From Planctomycetota bacterium (GTDB lineage: Bacteria; Planctomycetota; SZUA-567): a stretch of 64,000 bases of DNA. The notes beneath the pieces were generated by a model. That model was not told where the DNA came from. It ran no database searches and saw only the letters and a list, made by a program, of their open reading frames with translations. The stretch's first letter is position 1, and each line of letters starts with the position of its first letter. The stretch lies in NCBI GenBank assembly GCA_031270145.1, contig JAISYD010000211.1, positions 1 through 64,000 on the forward strand. The letters run 5' to 3'. Position numbers and translations under genes: made by a program. Below are positions 42,255 through 53,120 of this stretch, piece after piece.

Positions 42255-43430
42255 ATGAACATAGCCATGTTCGCCTGGGAAGCCCTGGAGGGAATAACGG
42301 TGGGCGGAGGGGCGTTGTATGCCAGCCGCCTGGCCGCCGCCCTGGCCAAGGCGGGGCACCGGGTTAGGCTGTTCACCCGCCGGGGAAACGGCCAAGCCAT
42401 GGAAGGGGCGGTGAACGGGGTCATGATTCGCCGTTGCTCCTGGGATCGCAAGCCGGTTTTTTGCGACGAGATCGCCGCCCTTTCCCGATCTTTCATTCAT
42501 TATTTCGCCGATTCCCTGAGGGACGGGGGCGGTTATGACGTGGTGCATTGCCATGATTGGCTGACCATCGGAGCGGGAATCGGGGCGGCCGAACTGTGCG
42601 GCGCCCGCTTGGCGACAAGCTTCCACTCGACCGAATGGGGACGAACCGGGATATGGCCGGATTCCGGCGATTCGGCCCGCATCGCCGAACTGGAACGCCG
42701 GGGAATTGAAGCGGCCGACGCCGTGGTTGCGGTTTCACGCTGGACAAAACAAAAGATCCAGGAGCAATTCCATCCTCCCGATTGGAAATGCGAGGTGGTT
42801 TCCTACGGGACCGACTTCCCGGACCCGGGGACGGCGGAAAGGACATTCCGAATCCAGGAAATATCCGGTTTGGCCCCGAATGCCCCGGCGGTATTGTTTG
42901 CCGGGCGGTTTTCCCGCTCTGGAGGCGGCGATCTCGCCGCCCGGGCCTGCCGGCTGGCCGCAAAACATTTTCCCGAAGCCAGGTTCATTTTCATCGGGGA
43001 AGGCCCGCTTGAAAATGAAATGCGAAGGGAAGCCGGCGACGCGGCGGTGTTTTTTCCCCCCGAGGGAGGCGCCGTTCCCCCCGAATTCTACTCTTTCTCC
43101 AACCTGGTTTTGGTCCCTTTCCGCCGCGATTTCAGCGGTCGGGCGGTACTGCCGGCCTGGGCCGCTTCCCGTCCGGCCGCCGTCCTGGCGGGAACGGTTC
43201 CGGGCGAATTCGTCCTCCCCGGCCAAAACGGCTGGGTGACCGAAGCTGAACCCGCCGCCCTGGCCCGGGTCATGCTTTCCTCCTTCGCGGATCCGGAAAC
43301 CTCCGCCTGGATGGGACGAAACGGGCGGGTGGCGGCGGAAACCGCCTTCACCTGGGAAGGATCGGCGCAAAGGCTGGCGGCGGTTTATGCCCGGCACGGG
43401 GCCTTGACGCCGGTCGCCGAACCGGTATAA
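42255..43430 (+). CDS. GT4-family glycosyltransferase (mirror copy)
   Basis: Same 391-residue product as the gene at 40951-42126, on the other strand. The two copies stand head to head, 128 bases apart, with the fold-back centre midway between their start codons. The shared upstream stretch is therefore symmetric, and neither copy shows its true upstream sequence beyond 64 bases. Confidence 0.8.
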   Translation: MNIAMFAWEALEGITVGGGALYASRLAAALAKAGHRVRLFTRRGNGQAMEGAVNGVMIRRCSWDRKPVFCDEIAALSRSFIHYFADSLRDGGGYDVVHCHDWLTIGAGIGAAELCGARLATSFHSTEWGRTGIWPDSGDSARIAELERRGIEAADAVVAVSRWTKQKIQEQFHPPDWKCEVVSYGTDFPDPGTAERTFRIQEISGLAPNAPAVLFAGRFSRSGGGDLAARACRLAAKHFPEARFIFIGEGPLENEMRREAGDAAVFFPPEGGAVPPEFYSFSNLVLVPFRRDFSGRAVLPAWAASRPAAVLAGTVPGEFVLPGQNGWVTEAEPAALARVMLSSFADPETSAWMGRNGRVAAETAFTWEGSAQRLAAVYARHGALTPVAEPV

Positions 43431-43531
43431 GGGAAAACCTTATGGCGGGCCTACCGCCCCCGGTTCAGCCAACTTCCGCCTCCGAGGAAGCGAATTCCCC
43501 TTCGGTTCACTCAAAGTGGACTTTCCCATTC

Positions 43532-44713
43532 CTACGGCAACGGTTCCCGGCGGGGAGGAAGGTATTTCCGGTTTTCCCGGGCCGCCTGTCCGGCCGCCTC
43601 CTGTTCGTCCCGGCGGTCAAGATCGGCGAAACGGCGACTGGCCCAGGCGAATTCACTTCGCTTTCCAGAAGCCCCGTAAATATAGCCCCAGGTAGCCCGA
43701 TGGCCACGCAAATCAAGATGCAGGGTCACCTCGTGATCCCCTCCGACGGTGTTGTAGACTCCCAAGCCGCCCAGTGGTATTTTTCCTTCGGCCTGGAGAT
43801 CTTCCATCAGTCCGATTAGGGGATAAGCGTCCCGGTGGTCCAACCGGCCGTCATGATTGAGATCGGCCGCCTTGCCGCTGCCGTCGAGCCCGATATAGAA
43901 ATCGAAGGCGTCGCCGTAGAGATGCCGGCTGAAGGAATTGGAGCCGATGCCGCGATTGTGGGCGGGGGAGCGGAACATGCTGATAATCCTTAACGATTCC
44001 GCCGGCAATCCCAGGGCGGGAAGCGCTTCCCGGAGGCTGCGGATTGCCAACCACATGGGATAGCAAACAGGCGCCAAATCGGTATGCCGGGGGCCGCCAT
44101 CCTCGGGGGGGGACACCAAGTCGCCCGCCGCGAGGCCGGGGACCACCTCAAAAGTCGAGTTGCCCGGAGTGAGTTTCAGCCACCATACCGGCGGCCGATA
44201 ACTTTCGGGATGTTTTTTCACCTTGAGGTTGCCGGATCGGGAGGGATGGCGGTAGCGGCCGATCCTCTCGCCGTCCACAAAAAGTTCACTCCCCTCCCCC
44301 GTCCGTTTTTCCTCCGCCCGGTGGGCAATCACGACGCAAAGCGTCTTTTCCCGGTTGCCGCCGGGCGCCGCCGCCGCCAAGCCGAGGTAATAGGCTCCCG
44401 GCTGTTCCGGCGCCGTGAAAAAAAGGGTTCTTTCCCGGCGGAGGGGAAGACCGTCGCGCATGACAATCAGATCGGTTTCGGGGAAGTCGGCGGAAACGGC
44501 GGAAATCTCGAACTCGGCGCCCGCCTGGACGAGGATCAACGGGTTGGCGGAAAATACCAACTCCAGGCTCTCGCCGGCCGGAGCCGGCCAGCGACAGCGA
44601 AGCGCCACCTCCCCGGCCGGCTCCGCAGCCGCCGCCAGCGGGACAATCAATCCGGCCAGTCCGCAAAGCAGCCGGAACGTCGGGGCCGAAAAAAAGGAGA
44701 GGGCGTCCTTCAT
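43532..44713 (-). CDS. DUF882/M15-like peptidase (mirror copy)
   Basis: Identical to 39668-40849. The signal peptide, SRHLYGDAFD motif and DLNHDGRLDHRD loop are all present without change. Confidence 0.75.
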   Translation of the reverse strand: MKDALSFFSAPTFRLLCGLAGLIVPLAAAAEPAGEVALRCRWPAPAGESLELVFSANPLILVQAGAEFEISAVSADFPETDLIVMRDGLPLRRERTLFFTAPEQPGAYYLGLAAAAPGGNREKTLCVVIAHRAEEKRTGEGSELFVDGERIGRYRHPSRSGNLKVKKHPESYRPPVWWLKLTPGNSTFEVVPGLAAGDLVSPPEDGGPRHTDLAPVCYPMWLAIRSLREALPALGLPAESLRIISMFRSPAHNRGIGSNSFSRHLYGDAFDFYIGLDGSGKAADLNHDGRLDHRDAYPLIGLMEDLQAEGKIPLGGLGVYNTVGGDHEVTLHLDLRGHRATWGYIYGASGKRSEFAWASRRFADLDRRDEQEAAGQAARENRKYLPPRREPLP

Positions 44714-46209
44714 GGTCTTTTCGCAATCCCGACGCGGTTTATTTCCCTGATTTTCATGAACACCCCGCTGTCCTCTCCCAGGGCGGAAAGAAGGTTAACC
44801 CGGTCGCCAGCTTGGTGGCGCAGGATGGCCAGCAGATTTTCCGCCGCCCGACCGGAAGGCGAGTCGCCGGGGACCAAAGCCGCGAGGGTTTTCAGCCATT
44901 CCGCGGCCAGGGGGAAATTGCCGACGCGCCGAAGAAAATCGCCGGCCAGATAGACATGGAAAAAGGCGTATTCGGGATCGCCATCGTACTCGCCGGCCAG
45001 GATGGCCTGACGGATCAAATCGACCGCCATCTCCAGGTAGCCTCTTTCCCGCCGCAACAATTCCAGCCGGTTCCTGGTTTCCCGTTCCGCTTCCCGGCGA
45101 ATATCTTCCAGTTCCTCCAGCCGGCGGGAATGCCGGTTGCGGGGTGAGGCGGCGGCCCACAGGGGATCCTGTTCCGGCCGGGCAAAACGCTCGCCGAACG
45201 CGGCGGCGGCCGCCGCCAACTCCTCTTCCGCCTCGACCCCGAAACCCAAACGGTCCAGCAATCCGGCCAACGCCAGGGGAGCGGCCAAACGTTCCGGCCG
45301 GGTCGGGGCGTTTTTGCCCGCGGTCCGGCGGGAACGGGAAATCAGCCGGCGGAGAGCCGCCGCCTCTTCCTCCACCTTTCCGGCGGTAAATTTTTCCGAC
45401 TTGAGGAGCGCCTCGCGAACCTGATCGGCCAAGCGGCGGAGAACCGCGCCCCGGGGGGGGGATGCCAGTTCCCGGCGAAGAGCCCAGGCGACCGACCAAG
45501 TCGCTTCGGCTTGAGTACGGATGGGATCTCCCCTTGCTTCGGCTATTACCCGGGCGTGTTCCAGGCGAAGGGGGTCGGGTATTTCCTCCTGCCGATTGAA
45601 AAAATCGGCGATTTCCGCATCTTCCATTCCCGCCGCCCCGGCCCCGAGAAATTCCTTCTGGTACGCCCGGATTTCAGGACGGAGGACCGACAGCGCCCAA
45701 GCCGCCAGAGCGGACGATACCGGCCTATCGAACCATTGGGATCGACTGACGTAGCCGCAGGAGGGGCAAACCGCCAAATCGGCCCGGAATGACAGCTTGT
45801 TCCGTCCGGGATGGGGGCAGAAATCCGAATCCCGTCCGCTGGCGTCCATCCGCCATTCAACGGGTTCGCCGGTGGCGGACGGCCGGAGCATCAGGCGATC
45901 CGCTTCCGGAATCAAGGTTGGGAAGGAACATACCGGGCAGGCGGCAATCCGGGTGGGAACGCTTTCGATTTCATCCAGGCCGCGCTGTCCCGATTCGCCA
46001 AGGGACTCTTCTGGCCAGAGAAAAGCTCTTCCGTCTTCCCCGGCGGCGGAAAGAAGGGGAGGCAGGCATAGGATCACGGCCAAAACAGGCAAACGCGCCG
46101 GAATGGAAGCCAACGTAAACCAGCCGCATGGTCTTTTGCCCGCCCCGCCCCGGCCGTCAACCGTTCCGGGATCGGCAAAATGGCGGAGACGGTTCAGTCT
46201 TTTTTCCAA
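44710..46209 (-). CDS. DUF2225-like zinc-ribbon protein (mirror copy)
   Basis: Identical to 38172-39671, including the TTG start and the overlap with cinA. Both CxxC pairs are unchanged. Confidence 0.72.
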   Translation of the reverse strand: MEKRLNRLRHFADPGTVDGRGGAGKRPCGWFTLASIPARLPVLAVILCLPPLLSAAGEDGRAFLWPEESLGESGQRGLDEIESVPTRIAACPVCSFPTLIPEADRLMLRPSATGEPVEWRMDASGRDSDFCPHPGRNKLSFRADLAVCPSCGYVSRSQWFDRPVSSALAAWALSVLRPEIRAYQKEFLGAGAAGMEDAEIADFFNRQEEIPDPLRLEHARVIAEARGDPIRTQAEATWSVAWALRRELASPPRGAVLRRLADQVREALLKSEKFTAGKVEEEAAALRRLISRSRRTAGKNAPTRPERLAAPLALAGLLDRLGFGVEAEEELAAAAAAFGERFARPEQDPLWAAASPRNRHSRRLEELEDIRREAERETRNRLELLRRERGYLEMAVDLIRQAILAGEYDGDPEYAFFHVYLAGDFLRRVGNFPLAAEWLKTLAALVPGDSPSGRAAENLLAILRHQAGDRVNLLSALGEDSGVFMKIREINRVGIAKRP

Positions 46210-47507
46210 TTGCTCTCCTCCACTTGGTAATTGGAGGGGTAACCCAGGATGGTTCTTCTGGCTAAATCCAGGGCGGCATTGGCGGCCCGCATGCGGACGC
46301 CGCGGCGATCCGTAACCGTGTTCAGACGAAAGGATCGGGTAATCCCGCCCCCATCGGGATCAAGGCGGGAACAGGCAATCCAAACGGTGCCAACCGGTTT
46401 TTCCGGGGTGCCGCCGTCGGGGCCGGCGATGCCGGTGGTGGCGATGGAATAGGCGGGAAGGGGGAAATTAGTCCGGCGAAGGTGATTTTCCGCCATGGCG
46501 GAAACGGTTTCCCGGCTTACGGCCCCGTGCTTCCCGATTATCCCGGCCGGCACTCCCAGCAGATCGGTTTTGGCGGCGTTGGCATAGGCGACAATACCCT
46601 GGCGAAATACCGAGGAGGCGCCGGGAACATCGACAATAAGGCTGGAAAGCAGGCCTCCGGTACAGGATTCGCCGACAACCAGGGAGGCGGACCGCTCCGC
46701 CAGAAGTTTAACCACGCAACCGGCCAAGGTTTCGTCGTCCACGCCGTAAACATCGTGTCCCAAGGCCTTGCGGATGTCCGCCTCCGCCTCGGCGGCGGTT
46801 CTTTCGGCTTCGGTCCGGGTATCGCCCTTGGCGTAAAGGCGAACCGTCACGATTGATTCGGCCACGGCGGTGCCAACTTCGGGGTTGGAGCGTTCCCCCA
46901 TCAGGTGGCGGATGGCCGCCCCGATGTCGGATTCTCCCCGGCCGCACAGATGCAGCCGGCGCATTACTTCCTGGGCCGCCCCCTCCGCCCCCTTGAGAAC
47001 GGGGAGGATCGACTGCTTGAACATTTCCCGCATTTCCCGGGGAACCCCGGGCAGGCAAAAAATCTTGGCGTCCCGAAGGACGGCTCGGATTCCCGGGGCG
47101 GTGCCGTTGGGATTGACGATGCGTCCGGCTCCGGCCGGAATCAGGGCTTGGACCCGGTTGGCCTCGGCCATGGGCCGATTGTATCGCTTGAATATGGCCT
47201 GGATTTCGGCCAGCGCCTCCGGATCTTCGCGCAATTCAACGCCGAGGGCATGGGCCAGGGCCTGGCGGGTCCGGTCGTCCCGGGTGGGCCCCAGGCCGCC
47301 GGTGAGAATAACCGCCTCGGCCAGGGCGGAAGCCTCTAGAAGAGCGGAGACGATATCGGGAGTGATGTCGCCGATGGTGCGGTGCCCGACGAGGCGCCAA
47401 CCCTGGAGGGTGCATTGCTCGGCCAGCCAGGCGGAGTTGGTGTCCACGGTATGGCCGAAAAGCAGCTCGTCGCCGCAGGAGAGAAGATAAACGGTCGGTT
47501 GTCTCAT
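46194..47507 (-). CDS. cinA: CinA (mirror copy)
   Basis: Identical 437-residue product to 36874-38187. A second intact cinA in one genome would be unusual and supports the view that this arm is not an independent locus. Confidence 0.9.
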   Translation of the reverse strand: MRQPTVYLLSCGDELLFGHTVDTNSAWLAEQCTLQGWRLVGHRTIGDITPDIVSALLEASALAEAVILTGGLGPTRDDRTRQALAHALGVELREDPEALAEIQAIFKRYNRPMAEANRVQALIPAGAGRIVNPNGTAPGIRAVLRDAKIFCLPGVPREMREMFKQSILPVLKGAEGAAQEVMRRLHLCGRGESDIGAAIRHLMGERSNPEVGTAVAESIVTVRLYAKGDTRTEAERTAAEAEADIRKALGHDVYGVDDETLAGCVVKLLAERSASLVVGESCTGGLLSSLIVDVPGASSVFRQGIVAYANAAKTDLLGVPAGIIGKHGAVSRETVSAMAENHLRRTNFPLPAYSIATTGIAGPDGGTPEKPVGTVWIACSRLDPDGGGITRSFRLNTVTDRRGVRMRAANAALDLARRTILGYPSNYQVEESNWKKD

Positions 47508-47525
47508 GTAATTTTTCCTCCTGCC

Positions 47526-47966
47526 TCACGGCATAAGATCGGGAAGGGGCGGCGGATTCGCGGCTCCCGGATAGGATTTCAGGCCGGGCGCGGCCGGGAC
47601 TCTCCGCCGGCTAAGGGGCTTGGCGTTCCGGCCGGTCAGGCCGCCCTCGGTATTCAGAATCACCGCCGGCGATCCGATCTCAAGGTCTTCGAATCTGGGA
47701 TTCCGGTTGGTTTCAACCGCCGGCGCCGGCCCCACTTCCGCGATGTCCGGCGCATCCAGGCGTCGGCGCTCAAGTTCCGAGGCTGGGGCCGGGGGAATCG
47801 TAATGGCGGGTTCCATTGCCGGAATTGGCGGGACCGTAACGGGATCCTGGGCCCGGAACAGATAAAGGCAGAACCCGAAAACAACGCCCAGGAAAAAGCA
47901 GGTTCCCAGAATCGGGGGACGGGGGTTATAATATTCGACTGGCCTTGAACGGATTGTTTCCGCCAT
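47526..47966 (-). CDS. Single-pass membrane protein of unknown function (mirror copy)
   Basis: Identical to 36415-36855. Low-complexity proline-rich tails usually diverge quickly, so the lack of any change argues against an old duplication. Confidence 0.6.
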   Translation of the reverse strand: MAETIRSRPVEYYNPRPPILGTCFFLGVVFGFCLYLFRAQDPVTVPPIPAMEPAITIPPAPASELERRRLDAPDIAEVGPAPAVETNRNPRFEDLEIGSPAVILNTEGGLTGRNAKPLSRRRVPAAPGLKSYPGAANPPPLPDLMP

Positions 47967-48181
47967 TCATCCCGACCTTCGCTTCAAACCCGTCATAATA
48001 ATAAATTCCCCCGCCTCTTGGGTGATTTGGCTCCCAACCCGGAGGAAAGGCGCCCCAGCGGCAATTATAACACGGTTCGGCGGCCAGGCAAGCCCCGGCC
48101 TGCCGCGAAACTCGAGAGAAGGGGGAAAGTGGGGGTCGCGGCTTCAAAAACGCGATTGCCGGCATCGATTTCGGGAAGGAT

Positions 48182-49180
48182 TCAGCGATTCGGAGAAATG
48201 TTCCGGTTCGTTTCTTTTCGCAGCCATTCAATCACTTCTAGGAGATCGGAAGCCAAGGGGGCCGCCAGCCGCATATTCCGGCGATCCCCGGGATGGCGAA
48301 ACGTCAATTCAAAGGCATGCAAGGCGTGCCGTTCCAATTTGACGGAGCCCCCATCCAGGCCTCTCAACTCCAGCCGATCCCCGCCGCCGTAGCGCGGATC
48401 CGCAACCAGGGGATGTCCAATGGCCGACAAATGCAGCCGCAACTGGTGTTGCCTGCCGGTCACGGGTTTAAGACCGACCAGGGTGAAGCCGGCGGCAAAA
48501 CGCTCTTCCACCCGATATAAGGTGCGGGACGGCTTGCCGTCCCCTCCCAAACGAATAGCCATTCGGCAATGATCGGATTCGTCGGGATCCCTTCCGATCG
48601 GCAGATCGATTTCACCTTTATCGTCCCGAATCAACCCGTGGCACAAGGCGAAATAGGTCTTGCCCATCTCCCGCCTCTCGAAACCTTCCTGAATAATACG
48701 TTTGGCCCGGATGTTCTTGACCGCAAGAACAATCCCGGAAGTGTGCTGGTCCAGCCGGTTGGCCAGAGTCACCGACTCCCCTTCCGGCAGCAAATCGCGG
48801 TACCGCCAATAAAGAGCGTTCAGGAGGGTGTCATGTCTGTGCCTCCCCACCGGGTGCACAACCAGTCCCGGAGGTTTGTTCACCACCGCCAAATCATCGT
48901 CCTCGTAAATTATGTCCAGGGGGATATGCCGACCCGCCTCGGCCGAAGCTAAGTCCGGGGGGGGATAATGCAACGATACCCGATCTCCCGCCAATACCCG
49001 CCAATTGGCGGGCCGGGGAAAGCCGTTGACCGTCACCCTTCCTTCGGAAATGCGCAATTGCGCCTTGGTACGGCTTAGCGACGGGAACATGGACTTGATG
49101 AAAACATCCAGGCGGAAGCGATCCCGGGAGGGGCCGACCGTAAAATCATGATCAAACGGCTTGGCCGGATCCGTGGCCAT
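48182..49180 (-). CDS. RluA-family pseudouridine synthase (mirror copy)
   Basis: Identical to 35201-36199, with the S4 domain and catalytic NRLDQHTSGI motif unchanged. Confidence 0.9.
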   Translation of the reverse strand: MATDPAKPFDHDFTVGPSRDRFRLDVFIKSMFPSLSRTKAQLRISEGRVTVNGFPRPANWRVLAGDRVSLHYPPPDLASAEAGRHIPLDIIYEDDDLAVVNKPPGLVVHPVGRHRHDTLLNALYWRYRDLLPEGESVTLANRLDQHTSGIVLAVKNIRAKRIIQEGFERREMGKTYFALCHGLIRDDKGEIDLPIGRDPDESDHCRMAIRLGGDGKPSRTLYRVEERFAAGFTLVGLKPVTGRQHQLRLHLSAIGHPLVADPRYGGGDRLELRGLDGGSVKLERHALHAFELTFRHPGDRRNMRLAAPLASDLLEVIEWLRKETNRNISPNR

Positions 49181-49186
49181 GGCCGG

Positions 49187-50425
49187 TCACCGCTCCGCCG
49201 ATGAGGAACCGGCCCGTTTTTTAAGGCCGCCCAAGGCGTAATCCGCTCCGCCGATCAACCCCAGGAACAAGTTGGACAGGCGGAAAAGAAGCATCAAGGC
49301 GACCCCGGCCCGGGGATTTATCCCTCCGGGATCGGCCAGGCCAAGAAGCGCCGCCATGGCAAGTTCACCCTGCCCCAACCCTCCGGGTGCCCCCGGTATG
49401 GCATTGATGGTCATGGCCAGGGGTATTATCAGGTAATAGCGCATCCAGGGCAATCCGGAGACTCCCAACGCCAGGGCGAAGCATTGGCAGGACGCTATGG
49501 TGGCCAGATGGGACAACCCGCCATAAATTAGCGCCAAAGGCAAGGTGGCCGGGCGCCGGACATTGCCGGCAATCAACAAATGAAGCCGTCGCAACCGGCC
49601 GGGACGGCTTGATCTTGGATTTCCCTTTCCAGGATCCGGGTTCGCCCCGCCCCCCCGACCCGCCCAGGCCAGATAAAAAACCATGCCCAGGCAAACCACC
49701 CCGGCCGCGGCCACGAAGGGAACCAGTTTCGTCAGCGGCGAATTGCCCAACAAAAAGCGGTAATTCAGTCCCATGCCCAGCAAAACCACCAAAATCAGGG
49801 AAGGAAACCCCAACACCCGATCCAAGGTAATTGACGCCAGGGCCGGAGCGAATCCCGTTCCCAAGCCGCGACCAAGGGCATAAACCCGATAGGCGTCCCC
49901 GCCGGTGGAACCCGGCAGAAAAATATTGAAAAACGTTCCCGCCAGACATAACCTGAAGGTCGCGAAGAGGGACATGGCAATCCCGCGGTCGCCCAGCAAT
50001 CTATGCAGCCTCAACGCTCCTAGAAAAGGCTGGGTGAAGGAAATTCCGCAGCCTAGCAGGGACAAAAGCCAATTGTCGAAAACCCGGCTCAAAATCCCGG
50101 CATCGGGACGAAGCAAGGGATTGAGCGCCACCAGGGCAACCAGAAAGGCGGCGAAACAAATTCGGTGGACATTCCACGACCCGTGTCCCAGCAGCCGCCA
50201 GAGCGTCCCCGGCGACAACATAAAAAACAGGAGCATAACGAAATCGCGGCTGTCCGCTCCCGCGGACTCCCGGAATGGCGGGCGGAAATTGAAGCAATAA
50301 TCCGCCAATTGGAACAACAGCAGAAGCAGCCAACAGACGGGCGGGAGCCATTCCCATTTGGAAGGCCGGCCCGGACTCGCGGAGGCGACTGGTTTGGGGG
50401 GATAATCAAATCCGTCGGGATTCAT
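49187..50425 (-). CDS. YbhN-like membrane protein (mirror copy)
   Basis: Identical to 33956-35194; the same zero-gap junction with the HEAT-repeat gene is present. Confidence 0.8.
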   Translation of the reverse strand: MNPDGFDYPPKPVASASPGRPSKWEWLPPVCWLLLLLFQLADYCFNFRPPFRESAGADSRDFVMLLFFMLSPGTLWRLLGHGSWNVHRICFAAFLVALVALNPLLRPDAGILSRVFDNWLLSLLGCGISFTQPFLGALRLHRLLGDRGIAMSLFATFRLCLAGTFFNIFLPGSTGGDAYRVYALGRGLGTGFAPALASITLDRVLGFPSLILVVLLGMGLNYRFLLGNSPLTKLVPFVAAAGVVCLGMVFYLAWAGRGGGANPDPGKGNPRSSRPGRLRRLHLLIAGNVRRPATLPLALIYGGLSHLATIASCQCFALALGVSGLPWMRYYLIIPLAMTINAIPGAPGGLGQGELAMAALLGLADPGGINPRAGVALMLLFRLSNLFLGLIGGADYALGGLKKRAGSSSAER

Positions 50426-51925
50426 TCAAGGGGAACCTCCCGACAAGCGGTTCCGTCTGGCCCAGGATCCCCAAGCTCCGGGCGAATCGCCCGGATCGTC
50501 CTGGTAAATTTTCCTTAGCGCCAGACGGATGGCGTCGGCTAGCACGGGATTACCGCGGGAGACAAGGCGAGCGAACAGGTTGGCGCCCAATTCCTTTCCG
50601 GCCATTTCCCCCAGTGATTCGGCCGCCAGGCAGGCCAGTTCCAAATCTTGATCCTCCAGGGCCTCCAAGAGCGCCGGGATCGCCCTGGCATCGCCCATCG
50701 CGCCCAGGCTCCTCGCCGCCGCCCGGCGAAAAGGCGGCGACTCGCCGGCCAAATCCTCCAACACCCTGGCGGTGACTCCCACCACTCCCATTCCGGCCAG
50801 GGCGATGGCGGCCTCGGTCCTCACCTCGGGCCGGCCGTCCCGCAGAAGCGGCGACAGGCTCCCGGCCAAACCGGCGAAGCCGATCTTCGCCAGGGCGCGA
50901 ACGGCGGCGGCCCGATTGGCTCCGACCCGATCAAACAGGGCGGCTTCCAAATATTCGATGGCGGCGGGGTTCCTGCTCAAGCCCAGCAGTTCTATGGCCC
51001 GCCGCCGGACCGGAGTGGAAGGGTGATGAATATAGCCGGCGATGGACCGGGCGCCGGGACCGGGGGGAAACACGGCCCCTCCATAGCCAAGGGCGGCAAG
51101 GGCGGCAAGGGCTTCAATGGCCACCAAGGGATCGGCGTGCGCCGCCTGGCGTTCCGCCGCCGGAAGGTAGGCGGCCAGCCGCGACTCCGCCAAGAACCGG
51201 AGAGCCTGAATCAACAAACCGGGATGAGTCTCGTAATAGAGTAGCGTTACTATTTTTTCCGCCGCCGCCGCTTCGCCGGACAGGGCGGCGGCTTGGACCG
51301 ACCAGATCCGCAGTTCCGTCCCGCCATTCGAAAGGCAGGCCAAGACCTGCGGCAGAAGCCTTTGGTCAAGACCTCCGGTTCGGGCATATTTGACGGCTAT
51401 CGCCCGCATGACCACGGCTCGAAAACGCTCGGTGGACCCGCTCCCCGCCAGCGACAGGGACAGCCAGTCGTCAAGTCCGCTTCCGGGTGGGGGCGGGAAC
51501 CCCGCGGCGATTGGCTTGTCCTGGCTTAACAGACGCGATAAATTGGCGGGATCCAGCCGGGAATACAACTTGGCCAGAGCCGCTCCGGCGGTTTCGCTTA
51601 AAATCGGATCCTCCGCGAAAAACGCCTCGATAAGCGGCGCCTCGGCTTCGGGAAGGGCCAACTCTCCCAAAAGTCTGGCCGCCGCCTGGCGGCGAAGACG
51701 TTTGCCGGGATCCCTTTCCGCCAAGGCGGAAACAATAATGCTTGCCGAATCGTCGGCAAGCATTAAAACTTGTCTTGAGGCGAATTCCCGCTCGCGCCGG
51801 CTTAAGACTGGATCGGCGGCCCGATCCAGCCATTCGTCCAGGGATTCGCCGGCCAAGGCCGATATGACGCCGGAGGACAGCCAGAAAATCGCCGCCAGGG
51901 CCGCGAGATTATTTTCCGGCCGCAT
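50426..51925 (-). CDS. Exported HEAT-repeat protein (mirror copy)
   Basis: Identical to 32456-33955. Repetitive solenoid genes tend to drift between duplicates, yet no difference is seen here. Confidence 0.78.
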   Translation of the reverse strand: MRPENNLAALAAIFWLSSGVISALAGESLDEWLDRAADPVLSRREREFASRQVLMLADDSASIIVSALAERDPGKRLRRQAAARLLGELALPEAEAPLIEAFFAEDPILSETAGAALAKLYSRLDPANLSRLLSQDKPIAAGFPPPPGSGLDDWLSLSLAGSGSTERFRAVVMRAIAVKYARTGGLDQRLLPQVLACLSNGGTELRIWSVQAAALSGEAAAAEKIVTLLYYETHPGLLIQALRFLAESRLAAYLPAAERQAAHADPLVAIEALAALAALGYGGAVFPPGPGARSIAGYIHHPSTPVRRRAIELLGLSRNPAAIEYLEAALFDRVGANRAAAVRALAKIGFAGLAGSLSPLLRDGRPEVRTEAAIALAGMGVVGVTARVLEDLAGESPPFRRAAARSLGAMGDARAIPALLEALEDQDLELACLAAESLGEMAGKELGANLFARLVSRGNPVLADAIRLALRKIYQDDPGDSPGAWGSWARRNRLSGGSP

Positions 51926-52298
51926 CCTTTTCCCTGGCCAAGCCTCGTGAAGGACGGTTTTCCTCCTTGAGCCGGGTGGCTTTGCCCACCCGATCCCGCA
52001 GATAATACAGTTTGGCCCGCTGGGAACGGCCACGCCGCTTGACTACGATCTTCTCCACCCTGGGGGCGTGAAGAGGGAAAACCCGTTCGACGCCTTCTCC
52101 CGCCACCAGACGCCGAACCGTGAAACTCGCATTCATGCCGCCCTTCTTTTTGGCGATGACCACGCCATTGAAAATCTGAATGCGTTCCTTTTCGCCTTCG
52201 ATGATTCTCACATGCACATCAACCGTATCCCCCACCCAAAAGGAATCAATGGTTTTTTTGCTGTTTTCCTTTTCCAACTCGGCAATAATCGGATTCAT
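51909..52298 (-). CDS. rplS: Ribosomal protein L19 (mirror copy)
   Basis: Identical to 32083-32472. Bacteria normally keep one rplS, so two identical copies in opposite orientation point to an artefact or a very recent event. Confidence 0.93.
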   Translation of the reverse strand: MNPIIAELEKENSKKTIDSFWVGDTVDVHVRIIEGEKERIQIFNGVVIAKKKGGMNASFTVRRLVAGEGVERVFPLHAPRVEKIVVKRRGRSQRAKLYYLRDRVGKATRLKEENRPSRGLAREKDAAGK

Positions 52299-52312
52299 GA
52301 TTCACTCCAGGG

Positions 52313-52348
52313 AAAATAAAAACCGCCGTCCGGAACCGACTCCGGACG
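52313..52348 (-). terminator. Terminator-like hairpin in the rplS leader (mirror copy)
   Basis: Reverse complement of 32033-32068: the same 8-bp stem followed by a T-rich tract on the minus strand, just before the second rplS. Confidence 0.5.
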
Positions 52349-52566
52349 ACAATGCTATAATTTGGTGAAGATCATGATTTTGTGAACGTTACAACAATAG
52401 TCCCTCAAAACTTCCGACCCAATTCGCTTGAATTGCCGGGCAATTAAACCTTTTCCCAAGCGTTAGCCTGGAATTATGGGTTGAGAGACGTGAATTTTGC
52501 CCTTCCTCCGAGTATCTTAAATGGAATTAATTGAAACGCAAGGGAAAAACAATTCAAACAACTTCA

Positions 52567-52658
52567 GTTGACTTTTGAAGGAAATCAAACAAACGCAAGC
52601 GGTTTAATCTTTAAAGGAAATCGGGCGGCGGTTGGCCCGATTTCCTTTAAAAGTCGAC
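52567..52658. repeat. Interspersed hairpin repeat, compound copy (mirror)
   Basis: Reverse complement of the 92-bp element at 31723-31814, terminal GTYGACTTTTA ends included. Confidence 0.72.
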
Positions 52659-52775
52659 AACTTCGGGGAATCTCCGAAACAAATATTCGCTTGGGGAAAA
52701 ACCTCTCCATGGCGGTAACGATTTTGTCACGGGTTGAAATGTTTCACCTTGCAACGCCAGACAGCCATGTCCCCC

Positions 52776-52934
52776 TCATTTTTCAAAATGTCTCAGGCAG
52801 GCCGGCGGATGCGCCTTGTCCCGGTGAGCCAAAACGCACCGACAGCAGATGCCGTGATTGTCGCAGGCGGTATTGGAGCAATTGCAATTCCGTTGGTTGT
52901 TTTCCCGGTTTAAACAGGCATTGTTTTCAATCAT
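52776..52934 (-). CDS. Cysteine-rich 52-residue protein (mirror copy)
   Basis: Identical to 31447-31605, on the minus strand, with its AAGGAG Shine-Dalgarno retained. Confidence 0.7.
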   Translation of the reverse strand: MIENNACLNRENNQRNCNCSNTACDNHGICCRCVLAHRDKAHPPACLRHFEK

Positions 52935-52944
52935 GGTTTTCTCC

Positions 52945-52973
52945 TTGCCAAAACCCCGAATCGAGGATATATT
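52945..52973 (+). promoter_or_regulatory. Putative promoter for the Na/Pi cotransporter gene (mirror copy)
   Basis: TTGCCA (52945-52950) and TATATT (52968-52973) with a 17-base spacer, the mirror of 31408-31436. Confidence 0.55.
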
Positions 52974-53120
52974 TTGGTATGGTCAAAGCCCAACCGGTTC
53001 GACGGGGATTTCCCCTCCGCGGGGCGGCCGGTTGCCTTCGTGAACCTATTCGCGCTTTGTTTTCAGCCAAGTATAATTCCGTCCCGAACAATGCACAAGC
53101 CTTTTCCGAAAGGGTGGTTG

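Larger units (their letters stand above)
52299..52775. other. Mirror of the 477-bp rplS leader region
   Basis: Reverse complement of 31606-32082, with the same hairpin repeat and attenuator-like hairpin; no gene is seen. Confidence 0.6.
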